Part shown: piece by piece, positions 24,980 through 36,479 of the stretch | Layout: each line of letters starts with the position of its first letter | How positions within the stretch are numbered: the stretch's first letter is position 1 | DNA from: Phoenix dactylifera | Taxonomy: Eukaryota > Streptophyta > Magnoliopsida > Arecales > Arecaceae | Direction: 5' to 3' | Length of the DNA stretch: 64,000 bases | Assembly: GCF_009389715.1 (NCBI RefSeq) | Contig: NW_024067666.1 | Location: 3,203,001 to 3,267,000, forward strand | Notes under the pieces: model-generated | What the model saw: the letters and a program-made list of their open reading frames with translations, nothing else | What the model was told of the DNA's origin: nothing | Databases searched by the model: none | Made by a program: the position numbers and the translations under genes

Positions 24980-27090
24980 TAAGTACTGATATGTAACCCC
25001 TAAGCTTTTTGCTTTCTAGAAACTCAGTGGCATCTCCAATATACAATAAGAGACAGCATATCCGAATGTCTGACTAAACTAATAATCTTTCACTCGACAT
25101 GTAATGATTTTTTTCCAAAATGTTTTACGAAATAAACAAATAACCAGGAAAAGGAAAAGGGTTTCTATGCCAACAAGATGTGCACGCGCGCGCACATACA
25201 TGTGCACACCTGATAACAATTTTGAGTCACATATGCACCGATCAACTATCAAATCTCCACATTGACAAAGATCATACAGCAGATATGAACACAAGCACAT
25301 GGTTGGTAAAGTCCTGGTGCACCTAGGCTGAACACAAGCATTCAAGAAGACGGATGAAGTGAATGAAAAATAAAATAAAATAAGTAAAAGAAGAAACGTA
25401 AATCACTTATGTATTAGTAAGACTCATAAACACATACAGCCCGTGAATAACAAGTATGTTCCACTTGAGAAACAGCAAATTATGCCATGAACAGCATATA
25501 AATTAATAAGTTTAACAATGACATGGTAATTTCACAAATTTGTAGATTAAAATAGTATGGGCAATCACTATGATAAGTAGCAAAATTTTTATAACTGTAA
25601 TACAGCAGGTATGATACAGCTTATCGAAATATGAAATGATGCAACACTGTTTATTTAGTCTTCAGAAAAATCAAGTAGATGGAAGACAAGGAGATCATTG
25701 TTCATAAGAATTTGACAATCGAGAATATGTAGTTAATGATTTCATCAAAAACATAATCACTAGCCCAGCACTAGACTGAAATTTCTTAAAACCTACTGGT
25801 GCCATATCCAGACAATATAACACAACTAGCATAACTGTTCTGCATGTTCTTGAGTTTCTTAAAATGAAATGGTGCAGCTTTAATTGATCAACAAAAGAAG
25901 ACCTCTTTACAGATGGAAGAGAAGGAACCTATGAATGTAAAGTAACAAGTTGAGACAATTGAGGATAGCAACATATGTATCACACATTGTGTGGAGCATA
26001 AATACTGGTTATATCAACAGTAGGATCCAACAGGAATATTTAAAATCTATTAGTGTCATATCCAGAACTGACTAAATCAGACCAGTGTCCATTCATGCAT
26101 TTTGTGTAGCTGCTACAGAAAGCAAGGTCTGCTTTTAGATGATATAACAGCAGATTTGCTGATTCAGCAGTAACTAAGTTCGACCTCAGACTAGAAAATC
26201 TAGGCAACTTGGAGACTAAATACATACCAGGATTTTTAGATCACTCTCAAATCCTCCTTAATGGTGAAGGGAGAAAAAGAGTTTCAATCCTTTGATTAAC
26301 TAAAACTAAAGGATACTATACAACTGAACAATGAAGAGTAGTTAGGGCAGAAGCTATGTATTTCAAAAAATTATCATTTATGACAGCTTCTGCATGGACA
26401 ACAGAAGAACTTTTTCAAAAGAAATCTGCAGCCTAAAGGTGCATGAGACAATAAATCTTATTGGGTAACTATAAAACCTTGAAATCATGGCCTATCACTC
26501 ATCACATTAATGTTGATGAACATCACCAATAATACCAAATATTTGCAGGCTGCACCAAGTGCTTCGACTTTGAAGAGAACAATTGGGAACAAAGATATTA
26601 AATTGCAAAACTCATCCAAGAAAAAGTGAAAAAAGAGAACAATCTGAATGCTATAGGAAGTCTTGAGCCTAAAATACGTGGTTGTCATATGTAGATTCAA
26701 AAATTTAAAGATAAAGATTTTCTTCCAACAACACAAAGTTTCAAAAAGCAACTTGCATCTAATCACCCCTTAAAATGAGACATCAAAATAGATGCTATTC
26801 TCATTCTCATAGTCATTTTTTTTTATAAAAAAAAGTGATAAAAAAACAGACCTGCATATCCAACTCTAAGGCGCATTATACTCTCTTTTTGTATTTTTGA
26901 AAAGCATCACAAATCAAATCCGAAAGGAGGTGTTATGAGGAGGGTAAAAAACATGACTTATGACTTCTGGTTTAAGGGTGTCATATGATTTACCATTGTA
27001 TATTTGTATGAGTGCTAGATAAACAGCTCACATCCAGATGTCAACTCTTTGAATTGGAGTAAAATTCACTGCAGAGGAATCTTTGGAGTC
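24980..27090. other. large intron of the broken zinc-finger gene, left part
   Basis: AT-rich intronic sequence. A (CG/CA)-rich purine-pyrimidine run is near 25183-25207. No coding segment recognised. Confidence 0.4.
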
Positions 27091-27104
27091 TAGACTAGAA
27101 TAGT

Positions 27105-27680
27105 TAGGACCAAGGTACGCCGAATCGGGCCGAACCGCCCAATTCACCCCATACCAAATTGAACTGGTACGGAACCACGTCGGTTCGGCCCTAATTTTTG
27201 AAACCCCCTAAAGTGTTTTGAGCTGCTCTAAACTGCCCAGTTTGGAACCGGTGCAAATCACTCGGTTCGCACTGGTTTAAACCAATTTGGCCCCTTTTGT
27301 CTCCGTTCTTTTAATATATCAAAGAGCTGGTCTATCGAACGAGGGTGAACTGGTTCCCCTCGTACCAAACTGCATAGATCCCGATATTAGTTCCGCTAGT
27401 CGACAGGCACAGATCCCAGTACTAGTTCAGCTAACCCTATCATATCAATTGAGTAGCAAGTAAGGTTTGCCGTATCGGTATCGAACTTCGTATCGGTGCC
27501 ACACTATCATAGTGTCGGTACGATACGATAGGCGGTACGTCTGACGTACCGAGTGTCAATATGGTATGCTATACGGTACGTCTGACGTACCGAATATCGG
27601 TATGCCATTGATACTGATAGCGGTACCAATAAGGCATGCCCTGGTACCCTTCGGTATGGTACAATATACCATGGCAAACA
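27105..27680. mobile_element. non-autonomous DNA-element-like repeats with foldback motifs
   Basis: Within the large intron lies sequence dominated by variants of GGTACG, TCGGTA and CGTACC. Two segments start alike: near 27112 (AAGGTACGCCGAATCGG) and near 27461 (AAGGTTTGCCGTATCGG). CGGTACGTCTGACGTACCG, palindromic except for its centre, occurs twice at 27533-27551 and 27574-27592. Dense short inverted motifs of this kind are typical of subterminal regions of plant DNA transposons. I could not define ends or a target duplication. Confidence 0.5.
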
Positions 27681-28303
27681 TCATCACAGTTGTGGATTGA
27701 CCATGTGCAACATGACGGATGTTTCTTTTCTTTTCCTTTCGTTTTTTCTCTTTTCCCTTTTCTTGTAGAAAATGTCGGTAATGGGCTGCCCATTGTAATG
27801 TTGAAGCAAAAAGATAAATCATGAAAACCCCATTCACAAAGATAATTAGAAATAAGGTGGGAAAATGGTGAACGGAGAAAGAAAGCATGGAGCTATAACA
27901 ATATAAAGAGAAGAGAAAGGAATGCACTCACAGCTCCATAATGGCGAACCGAAAAGCCCTGTGCCTCCCCTCTTCCGTCCCCATAAATAGTAAGACGTCG
28001 AATCCACACCAGGCGCCGCCGCCGCCAAAGCCGCTTGGATATAGGGGTAGGATGGGCAAGGTAGCCATCGTAGCCGTCGCCGTGCGCAGCAGAAGGGTCC
28101 CCGCGCGGCACCCGGAAGGCCCCAGGATCGACGGAGGAGGCGGAATTATCGTGCGCGAGGATCGGTTTAGGGTTAAGATTAGGGTTTGGGAGGAAGGAGT
28201 AGGAGGGGCCGACGTAGAGTTGGGGGTGGTGCGCGGCGGCGGCCCGCCGTAGAGCGGTAGAGGTGGTGGCCGTTCTGGTGCGCCTGCGGAACTTTGAATC
28301 CAT

Positions 28304-28860
28304 CAGAACCGCATTCGCCGAGAGGAAGATGGGGAGCGAGGGATTTTTTTTTTTTTTTTTTCCCGTGGTTCGGTTTCGCTTCTATTTGTACGGGACTTTC
28401 CTCGTCCCAACCGAAGCCCAACTAAGACCTGAGGCCGGGCCCATTATTAGCTCTATGACATGTTGGCCCACCCCGGCCTTAGTGTTAAAGAAGGCCCAAG
28501 ATCAGTTGAAAGGGTGATGCTACTTTCCTCATCCAATAATTTGGTTCAAAATGAGAGGGTTCAAAATGAGATGGTTAATATGAAGGATTTACCAGATAAG
28601 TAGCTGTAAATGTAGCAGTCAGGAGAAGGGCCGTGTGTAGTTTTTTGAAAGTTTCGGGATCCAAGTGTTATTATTGTAAACTTATAGGGTCTATTTCTAA
28701 TATTTTAATAATACAATGAATGGGAATGTTTGCTTTTGGGACTAAGTACGTTGTTATCTCTCATATCTAAAGATAAGAATGACGTGTCATAACTTTTCTA
28801 ATATCATGGAAACACTAGCAAGTTCAGGTTGCTTTTGAAGTTCAAATATATATGCAATAA
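28304..28860. other. upstream region of the broken zinc-finger gene
   Basis: A T-run near 28347-28360 and GC-rich flank upstream of the proposed ATG, then AT-rich DNA. No TATA box is convincing. A partial unit of the following minisatellite (TTATTGTAAACTTATAGGG) occurs near 28670. Confidence 0.35.
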
Positions 28861-28871
28861 ACTTTTGGAGG

Positions 28872-29005
28872 GATTAAGTATTACTATTATAAACTTTTGG
28901 GGTCTAATTAGTGTTACTACAGTAAACTTTTAGGGTATGTATGTTACTATTGTAAACTTTTAGGGTCTGTATGTTACTATTGTAAATTTTTAGGGTATGT
29001 GTATA
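28872..29005. repeat. minisatellite, about 30-bp unit
   Basis: About four imperfect units of the form TTACTATTGTAAACTTTTAGGG plus a short spacer (GTCTGTATG or GTATGTATG) run head to tail. The first units are more diverged than the central ones. Confidence 0.8.
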
Positions 29006-29165
29006 ATAACCTAAGAATGTAGTGGATGAAAATTTTTGACATCTAGTGCTAGCTATGTCATATTTATAAAGCTTTTCATATAATAAAATCACATTTCAGC
29101 TGCTAAAGCTGATATTTAAGGGTACTAACCAGCTCAAATTTGAGTAGAATCAAATTTCTTAATTT

Positions 29166-29535
29166 AGTATATCTCTACCCTATGAAGGGAAGAGGCATGA
29201 ATTCTCCATCTACAGTTCTTCTTACACACTGCAGTGACTCTAGCCCTCTCATTATGTTTCTAAACATAGTCAAAGCCCTCCTGTATTGAATATTGCCGCA
29301 ATGCCTTTCTAAACAAATGCATTGAAGAAAAAAACATGTTTATCTTCAATTGAATAGGCCTGCCAAAATTGGTTTCCTCATTGAACTTTAGAAACCGAGA
29401 ATGCTCTAAAGCTTCTTCTTTTGAAGAGCTACCTAAGCTTCTAACCTCATCGCTATTAGATAACTCAGCTTCCCTACCAATCAACTCATCATCTGCTTGT
29501 CTAATTATTGTAGTAACTAATAGACCCACCCACAT
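29166..29535 (-). mobile_element. Mutator-like (MULE) transposase N-terminal relic
   Basis: The minus strand reads an acidic leader, then FSSMHLFRKALRQYSIQEG, then after an in-frame TAG continues KHNERARVTAVC and WRIHASSL. This is the DNA-binding N-terminal domain of MuDR/MULE transposases, with its usual order FSSM..FRKA..REY..I, then K.NE..RV.A.C, then W.I.AS. Only about 120 residues of a protein of 700 or more residues remain and there is a stop in the middle, so it is a dead fragment. No terminal inverted repeats were identified. Confidence 0.8.
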
Positions 29536-32400
29536 GCTGCATCATGGGGGCGAAATGAAAGGAACCCCCATGGTGGATCTCCAAAGTGAAAAGCTTAAAG
29601 CCATGCTATATTCATAGAAAAACAATGTTAATAGACATGGAAACTATGTGGTCATGTGGTGATAAAGCCATAAAGTCTAACATAAACAATCATATGGTCC
29701 CCAATCATGTCGTTATGAAATTATGAACTCAACCGAGGGGTATGTTTAAGCAAAAGTTAACTTATTGTGTGGTACCATATAGCACTGTAGATTGATGTTA
29801 CTTAAACTAACAGCACATTGGCTAAGAAATCTTAGAAAGATACTATCTAGATTATGCAACTTTTGAGGCATAGTCCCACCTTATGGACCTCTGACATTCC
29901 AAAGGATGGAGGTAATATTATGTTGTAGAGATTGTGGTCCCTGCAGGTTCTTATTTGTTAAAAGAGTGCGACAAAGATAGGACTTTTCTGCCGCCCTTTG
30001 AATAAGAATGGATAATAACTTTGAAGACAGGGTTCAAATTTTTTATATCATTATATATTCAATCTAACTAAATGACACACTTAGCAATATTCAAATAAAA
30101 ATACACATAACCCTAGAATCCACTTATCTATTTGATGGTTCAGGGGATAGCCTCTGACTTGAGCATACTGATACACCAATAGGGTACGACTTCTACCTCG
30201 TTTGTACAAATGGAAAGAGTGGAAGGAGGGTAGCAGTTGGAGGGGGGATGGGAGGGCCGACGTCGAAATGGACGAGGTGAAGGAAATAAGAGCGAACGGA
30301 GATGGAAGAGGGTTTAGTCGGATGGAGAGGATTGTGCGTTGGATGCCCGGTCAAAATGGAGCAGGAAAGGTGAGGGATAGCTTCGAAGCCTGGACAGAAT
30401 AGAGAAAGAAAAGATGGTAGGTATGAACTAAGGATTAGTGGGGTGTTCGGCAGTTTTTCTCCTAAATCACATTTTAACACAAGAGAGTAAATTAGTAATT
30501 TCTCACATAAACAATGTTAGAACTCTAGTGGATGGCCGGAGCATATTGCAACCAATTCATAACTTTTGAGGTCTAACTAAAAAAAATTAAAAATTTTGGA
30601 GTATGAGTGCAAATCGCAAAAAGTTGAAGAAGTGTCTCTATAATTTACCTAATAGCTATCGCAGGATGATAATTTGGTGAGCATGGATAGCATGGGCGGT
30701 AACAATGGATGCCACAAATAGTTCCATGACTTTTCCATATGCTATGGACATGACACAATGATTTGGTACAGATTTGCAAGGATAATTACATGCAAATAGT
30801 CTAGGAGATTAAGTTGGCGGAGAAGTTTTTTTTAACTAATTAGAGTGCATTATGTAAATGCATGTGCAATTGTTAATTGGGACCTGACAGACTGATGATA
30901 CACTCCCTGCTTAGCAAAAGAGATTCTTGGTTTAAATCTTAGATGATGCATCTCTGGGTATCTGGCCTACGTAATCAATTTCAAGTATGTCACATTGATA
31001 CATGCACATGTCACTGGAGAAAGTCATACGCAAATGCATTTTGACATTAATGAGCACTAGGGAGCATGAAGGGTCATCCATTACCTCTCATGAATCATGC
31101 CCTCATCTTGTATGTCACAATTAGAAGGGGTGCAATTCAGGGGGATTGCTTGATTTCGATCGCACCCCGACAGCATCTATTGCAATCTAGATGTATTATC
31201 TTGGCATCATGGTGATTATTTTCGACATGCGAAAGCCATCTACACATAAATGAGCCCTAAAAGCTTCTTTAATGACATATTATTTTATCAAATACATGCA
31301 AAGCATGCAAATGGAGAGGGTTTTGGAATGATTTCTCTCTCACGTAGGTAGTTGGCACCCTTCTCTTCAAGCAAGGATTCTCGGATTCCAGCATGTGTTG
31401 TGGCAAATAACTACGGTGTTCAGAAAAAAAACGAAATGTAGGGCAATGAAGGAGTTTCCAATTTTGCATACATATGTAATCAATAAGTTCTGCTGTTCCA
31501 AAGACGAAAAACCTTTAGTTCAAAAGAATGAACATTAGGATGGTCCATTTGAACATTAGGAAATCATATGTTATAGACAAGGAAAAATATGTCGAAAAAT
31601 GGTAGGATGAAGATTGTTTCGACAAAATGCGATGTGTTATTAACATGCATGATGCATGCATGTATATGTAGTTAAAGAATATGATTTAGCTGATGTCTAG
31701 ATATGGTCAAGTCCAGATGTTCATGAGCACTAGGGGTGTATCTAGTCAGCATATAGATGCAATTATTCCTAGATGCGCCAAAAATAATTTCCATAGGTAA
31801 ATGATGTCCACAGCTCCTTTATCTCTAAAGGGGTCGAATCTAATGCATATCTATCCTCCAAATCAAGAGAATCTTGGTGTTATTTCATGTCTATATATTC
31901 ATTATTTGCCTAATTATGTAGGATAATTGCTTATTACCAAGATTTTGAAATAAGAGTCAGTAATGAGCAAAATGCAAAGTAGTAAAGGAGTTCTAATTTT
32001 GTATTTGCTATGATTAAGCAATCTGAAAGGTCCACACACACACAGAGACATACATATCTATATACATATGAGAATCCTTTGGTGCAAAAAGGATAGGATG
32101 ATCAGACCATCAGTGGCCCATCAGGTCAGTAAGATCTAGAACCAGGTGGCTTTAGCAGAGATCAGGCTTGCTTCTGAAAGCAATGTCCACATTGCACTGC
32201 TGCATAATATTCTTGTAAGATTATGATAGCTAGATCTAAATGCAAGACTGGAAGAAAGCTTAATTATTGGCTGAGAGATCCACTTCACCAGGCCCACAAT
32301 ACTCTGGTTGTCTATGGTTGTAGATGGCCCATCTCGGCGACTTTTCGAACAATCTAGTCCATTCAGTCCACTCTATTCCGGTGACCAAGAGGGTGCTTAG
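29536..32400. other. intergenic, no gene seen
   Basis: AT-rich sequence. A purine-rich, GC-richer patch at about 30190-30410 interrupts it, but its open frames show no known domain. Confidence 0.4.
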
Positions 32401-32790
32401 TGTCAAAGTCCCACACTGACTAATAAAAAAGGTGCCAACCATATTGGGTTATTAGCTTGATCCAGTCCTTCTCTCCCGATAGCTTAAGTTTTTGGACTAT
32501 AAGTCTGTGACAAGTAGTATAAAAGCTAGGCACATTGTGCGTCAAAACTTTTATTAGCTATGTGGGCTTCTTGCTAAAAGATGCAGGGGTCGAGCATGAC
32601 TTAGACCATGGGTGGCTCTTCCTCTCTCGAGGAGGAGCTAATTGTGATGAGGGCATCACAAGATTGGATGGGAGAGACTGTCAAAGCTCAACATTGACTA
32701 ATAAAAAGGATGTCACATAGGTTTATTAACTTAGGCCGACATGCCTAACTTGGATAAATGAACTGCTCTCTGGCCTAAAGAACTAGACAA
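32401..32790 (+). mobile_element. second TRIM element
   Basis: The left LTR is 32401-32512, starting TGTCAAAGTCCCACACTGAC and ending GTGACA. It is followed two bases later by TAGTATAAAAGCTAGGC, a decayed version of the initiator-tRNA primer site TGGTATCAGAGC. A second TGTCAAAG starts the right LTR at 32679 and continues CATTGACTAATAAAAAGG, matching the left LTR. It is preceded by a purine-rich tract (GGATGGGAGAGAC) in the place of the polypurine tract. Similarity fades after about 32750, so the right LTR is truncated or diverged. The interior is about 165 bp and noncoding. Its LTRs differ from those of the 12.2-kb TRIM, so this is another family. Confidence 0.75.
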
Positions 32791-34480
32791 GATCTGAGCT
32801 CAGCCCAATATTTACTTACCTCAATATAAGACCGCACGAAGCGGTAGAATCAGCACACCAACATTAGGTTTGAGAATGGAGGCATGGCGAAGATGGGAAG
32901 ATATAATGACAGAAAACAAACCATTATGCTCTGTATATTGTCTATGTTTAGAAGATGCCATCATGAATCGAAGACTATAAAACCATTTCTTTCCTCAACA
33001 TTTAAAAATGGAAGACAGTAGACCACATCCAATCATATCCTACCAAACACAACCCATATCCCCATCAGATTTTCCATAATTCTAATCAGATCAAGCTAAT
33101 ATCACCACAGCTAGCAAATCTTAATACAGCAGCAGTACAGCACTGAATCTAGGGTGAATTTCACCATATAATTCTTGTTTACTGTAAGATGGATATGGTC
33201 ATTCATGCAGCATACATACCTTGTCATTCTAGAAATATGTTAATCCTATATATCAATTAGATGCATTTAGACATGACCTGGGTTTGTGAAGAGAGTACAG
33301 AGTAGGGAAGGCAAGTACTCTCATGAAGGGATACGCTTCCCAAGGCCAGCAAGTCAAAAAGACAAGGACTCACGGTAAAGATATGCGCCAAGAACTGTTG
33401 TTCCTACTTGTTTTAAAGCATGGAAAGGAAAAAAAGACACCCACATTGATAAGGGAGATGGGTTGTCATCCGTTTTGGTGGACAAGTGAGAAGCCAACTT
33501 GGGATCACATGCCATCGTAGTATTATTAAATTACATGAAAGAGAGAGAAAGAGATAGGCCATTAGCCATGGTTGCTGATAGATTTCACAATCCAATCATT
33601 CCCACCCCAACTCAAAAGCTTCCTCAAACCTCTGCCCTCAGCTATTGGTTACTGGTAAAGCTAGTTGTTTGGAGCATTTGCTTTTGTGTTCACTCACAAT
33701 TCCATAGTTCACGGTCTCAGCAAAATGCCAGACCAGATTTCCTCCACTATTTCTCAGATCTTAGCTTGCAATGGTAAAGCAAGATCAAGGATAGTGACAG
33801 AATGTAATAATATTTTAAGCATGGTAAACTTTAGGAAAGATATTCACTGTGCAGTTTGTTCTGAAGCCTTAAAAGGATTGGTAATCATAAAAATTGCAGA
33901 AAAGCTAATCAAGATGTTTGCTGCTTTCCGTTCAATTCTCTCAATTCATGAGAACAACAAGGTTTGATGCAGCTGAGAGTGAGATATTATCAAGAAAAAT
34001 AATCAATAGTTGCAGAACTAACACTGAGAGACAATAAACTACTCAGATTGCAATCTTTTTTTCCAAAAGAATTAAATTCTCACCTGGGACAGACAGTATC
34101 GGCTCAATTCTCAGATGATCAGATCATTTCCATGACTTCACTATAGAACAGGCAGAGCAATTTGGCCAAAAGGGATACTAACATTGAAATGCTGAACAAC
34201 TTCCTTCAAATAGATATGGTGGAAAACACGCACACACACAAAAAAATATATATTATATTCACCAAGAACAGGCTGTTCATAGAAGAAGCTACTGAGAACG
34301 CCTGCATGAAAATTCTTGACATTTTTTGTCCACATTGCAATCATATCAACTATACACCGCACCACAAATTCCAGGGTGCCGTTCTTAGCTAGTGACCGAT
34401 ATAATGCAGAGTGAGCTGAGAAAAAATGTTCAATTTTGCTGATGAACTTCTAAACAAGACCCAATCATGATTTTCCTTTC
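32791..34480. other. intergenic, no gene seen
   Basis: AT-rich, with a short CA repeat near 34229-34241 and an A-run near 34482-34495. No coding signal recognised. Confidence 0.4.
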
Positions 34481-34839
34481 AAAAAAAAAAAAAAACCAAA
34501 AACAACAACAAAAAGAGCCATCCAGTTTGCATCAGTAGAAGTTTTACTGATGGAGTATCAAACTAATCAAATCAGCAATGTCAAGTGCTGCCAACCACTG
34601 GCCTCCATTGGCACTTCAATCAGCTCTTGTATTGTGATCATTGTAACGAAGTTTTATTATAAGATCCAATGAAGAGAGGAAGAAAAGGAGCTTAAAAGGC
34701 TTTGAGTAGTCTACTTTGAAACTGAGCAGTAAGCAGCAAATGGAGCTGTTACCTGAACATTGATCTGAAAGAATGGATGCAGCAGGAATTCATCAGCTCT
34801 CTGAAGAACCTGCACACTCCTCCAACCTCCCCATCCCCA

Positions 34840-36327
34840 TCAATTGGAGATCACACCAACCAGAGGCTCGTGCTTGAGGCTGCTTCCAGCCCACCATGAC
34901 TGCATCTCAGCACTCCCATTGGCACTGTTAAAATCTTCATCGACGGGAGCCGGGAGGTTGAGGTCGAGCAAGTCGGGCATCTCCAGAGGCTGCTGCTGAG
35001 TTACAATGGTCTGACGGCGAGCTGCATCGCCTCTGTCATTGGCGTTCATGACCAAATGAGCTCTCTTGTGACCCCCCAATGCCTGGCCTGAAGCGAAGAC
35101 CTTGCCGCAGAGCAGGCACTCATGGCCCTTGGCCTTCTTCGGCGATCCATTGGCGGCTTCAATGCCCACACCTTGGCCGTCCATCTCCTCGGCCGCTGCC
35201 TGATCAACAGAAGCATCGGCCTCCAAGCTGTTCTCACTGCCGGAGCATCCCTTCGTCCTCTTGTGGCTCGCCCGGTGGCCACCGAGGGCTTGGTAGGAGT
35301 GGAAGGTCTTGTTGCAGGTCGTGCACTGGAATCGGCTCCTCCTCTCGGAAGCCTTATCAAAAACGCCATGGGAAGCATCGAGCCTGTACCTTTCAATAGA
35401 ATCCATGCCAAATTGAGCATCGGAAAGATCGAATCTTTGCTTCTCAATCGCGAATTCGCTTCCATCAAATCTGGGATTCAGCCCCGATTCAGAAACGGCA
35501 GAATTCAGATCGTTCTTCTTCGAGCTATCCTTCTTTGATTCTTCATCGAAGTCCTCAGGCTCATCAGCGTCGGAATTACAGACCTTGGGCTTCTTAAATT
35601 CATTATCCCCGACAAACCAATCATCGGAAGCTTCAGATTCCACCCTCTTGAACCCACTCCTCCAACACCCCCCGCTTCTTGGAACAAAATCCCCATCCCC
35701 TTCGCCAATTCCCCTCCCCTCAAAGACCACAGAATTCTTATCAGAAGACTCGGTGAACGAATGAATTCCACCAGCGCCGCCGCCGCCTCCACAGTACCAG
35801 GCATCCCTCGACAGCATCATAAGGCTTATAGCTCCATCCTCCTCCTCCCTCTCGTACTCCGACACCGAGGAAGAACTCGCAGCAATCGCCGCCACCATCC
35901 TTCTCGATCCTCGCCTCCTCCTCGGCACCGCCACCGCCGCAGCCTCACCCTCCGACTGCCCGCCATTGCTCCAAGAACCCTCCTGCTCTTCTCTCTCCTC
36001 TGAAGCCGGGCACACCCTCTCAGAGTGGCACCTCATGTGCCCAAACAGAGCTCTCCAGGACGGGAACTCCTTGCCGCACTCCCGGCACTGCTTCTCACCA
36101 TCATCGCTAGTACAATCCGATATCCGCCACGTCTTCTTGGGTTTCTCCCTCAGTCCATAGCCGGCTCCTCTAATGCTTGGCGCCGCCCTCTCCTGGCCGT
36201 TGTTCTCGGAGCTCCCGGCCACCGCCATGCGGAAGTGTGACCTCATGTGGCCCCCCAGCGATCGGCCCGACGGGAAGCTCTTCCGGCACACCTTGCACCG
36301 ATGCTTCTGCAATCTCTCTCCTTCCAT
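34840..36327 (-). CDS. C2H2 zinc-finger repressor with four fingers and EAR motif (ZAT4/ZAT9-like)
   Basis: A nuclear transcription factor of the plant-specific Q-type C2H2 class, likely a stress-linked repressor. It is a single exon of 495 residues. Fingers are at C11/C14/H27/H31 (GRSLGGH), C81/C84/H97/H101 (WRALFGH), C335/C338/H351/H355 (YQALGGH) and C404/C407/H420/H424 (GQALGGH). Finger 2 has Phe instead of Gly in the signature, like the N-terminal pair of ZAT1/4/9 proteins. A basic patch RRRRGSRR (137-143) may be a nuclear signal. An EAR repression motif LLDLNLPAP sits at 453-461; in this family it recruits TOPLESS-type co-repressors. The middle (about 150-330) is low-complexity and acidic. 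The ATG at 36327 lies 13 bases before the first cluster of finger residues in protein terms (HRCKVC at 9-14), as in relatives. A ZAT4/ZAT9 assignment within the clade is approximate. Confidence 0.93.
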   Translation of the reverse strand: MEGERLQKHRCKVCRKSFPSGRSLGGHMRSHFRMAVAGSSENNGQERAAPSIRGAGYGLREKPKKTWRISDCTSDDGEKQCRECGKEFPSWRALFGHMRCHSERVCPASEEREEQEGSWSNGGQSEGEAAAVAVPRRRRGSRRMVAAIAASSSSVSEYEREEEDGAISLMMLSRDAWYCGGGGGAGGIHSFTESSDKNSVVFEGRGIGEGDGDFVPRSGGCWRSGFKRVESEASDDWFVGDNEFKKPKVCNSDADEPEDFDEESKKDSSKKNDLNSAVSESGLNPRFDGSEFAIEKQRFDLSDAQFGMDSIERYRLDASHGVFDKASERRSRFQCTTCNKTFHSYQALGGHRASHKRTKGCSGSENSLEADASVDQAAAEEMDGQGVGIEAANGSPKKAKGHECLLCGKVFASGQALGGHKRAHLVMNANDRGDAARRQTIVTQQQPLEMPDLLDLNLPAPVDEDFNSANGSAEMQSWWAGSSLKHEPLVGVISN

Positions 36328-36460
36328 CTAAAACCAGGGGACCAAAACCGACCACCGAAAAGAAAGACAAGACAAAAGAAGAGGTCAAAGAAAGGCTTAG
36401 AAGAAGCCCAAAGATAGCCTCAGATCTTGAGACTTTGGACTCCAACTAAGCTCTGCTCTC

Positions 36461-36468
36461 TCTTTATA
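36461..36468 (-). promoter_or_regulatory. TATA box of the C2H2 gene
   Basis: The minus strand reads TATAAAGA about 135 bases upstream of the start codon, giving a 5' UTR of roughly 100 bases. A CT/GA-rich tract lies just upstream (36520-36555). Confidence 0.6.
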
Positions 36469-36479
36469 TCTAACTGTGG

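Larger units (their letters stand above)
22900..28303 (-). pseudogene. matrin/U1-type C2H2 zinc-finger protein, multiply broken
   Basis: Members of this family carry C-x2-C-x12-H-x5-H fingers that bind double-stranded or structured RNA. Three coding blocks are visible on the minus strand: 28303-27932 (GC-rich N-terminal exon starting MDSKFRR), 24891 to about 24738, and 23443-22900. Damage is seen in each. In block 1 the expected YPYIQAALAAAA segment lies one frame away from the upstream reading. In block 2 the finger CMVCNVVCNS shifts frame before VGEKHA. In block 3 a one-base shift falls in an A-run between GLKK and TPKVVQS. The finger there reads YCEV-stop-KIDC, with TGA replacing the second Cys, and Pro replaces the first His. 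The last finger (CSLCSVVCNS to GQKH) is intact. Block 2 and the end of block 3 look like two copies of the same C-terminal finger, so parts of two gene copies may be merged. Sequencing error could explain the homopolymer shift but not the lost Cys and His. Confidence 0.7.

Noticed and set aside
30190-30480. Possible coding exon in the GC-richer patch
   Set aside because: Frames on both strands lack domains and splice support.
35046-35538. Long frames overlapping the C2H2 gene
   Set aside because: Shadow frames of a real single-exon gene; no domains and no conserved start.
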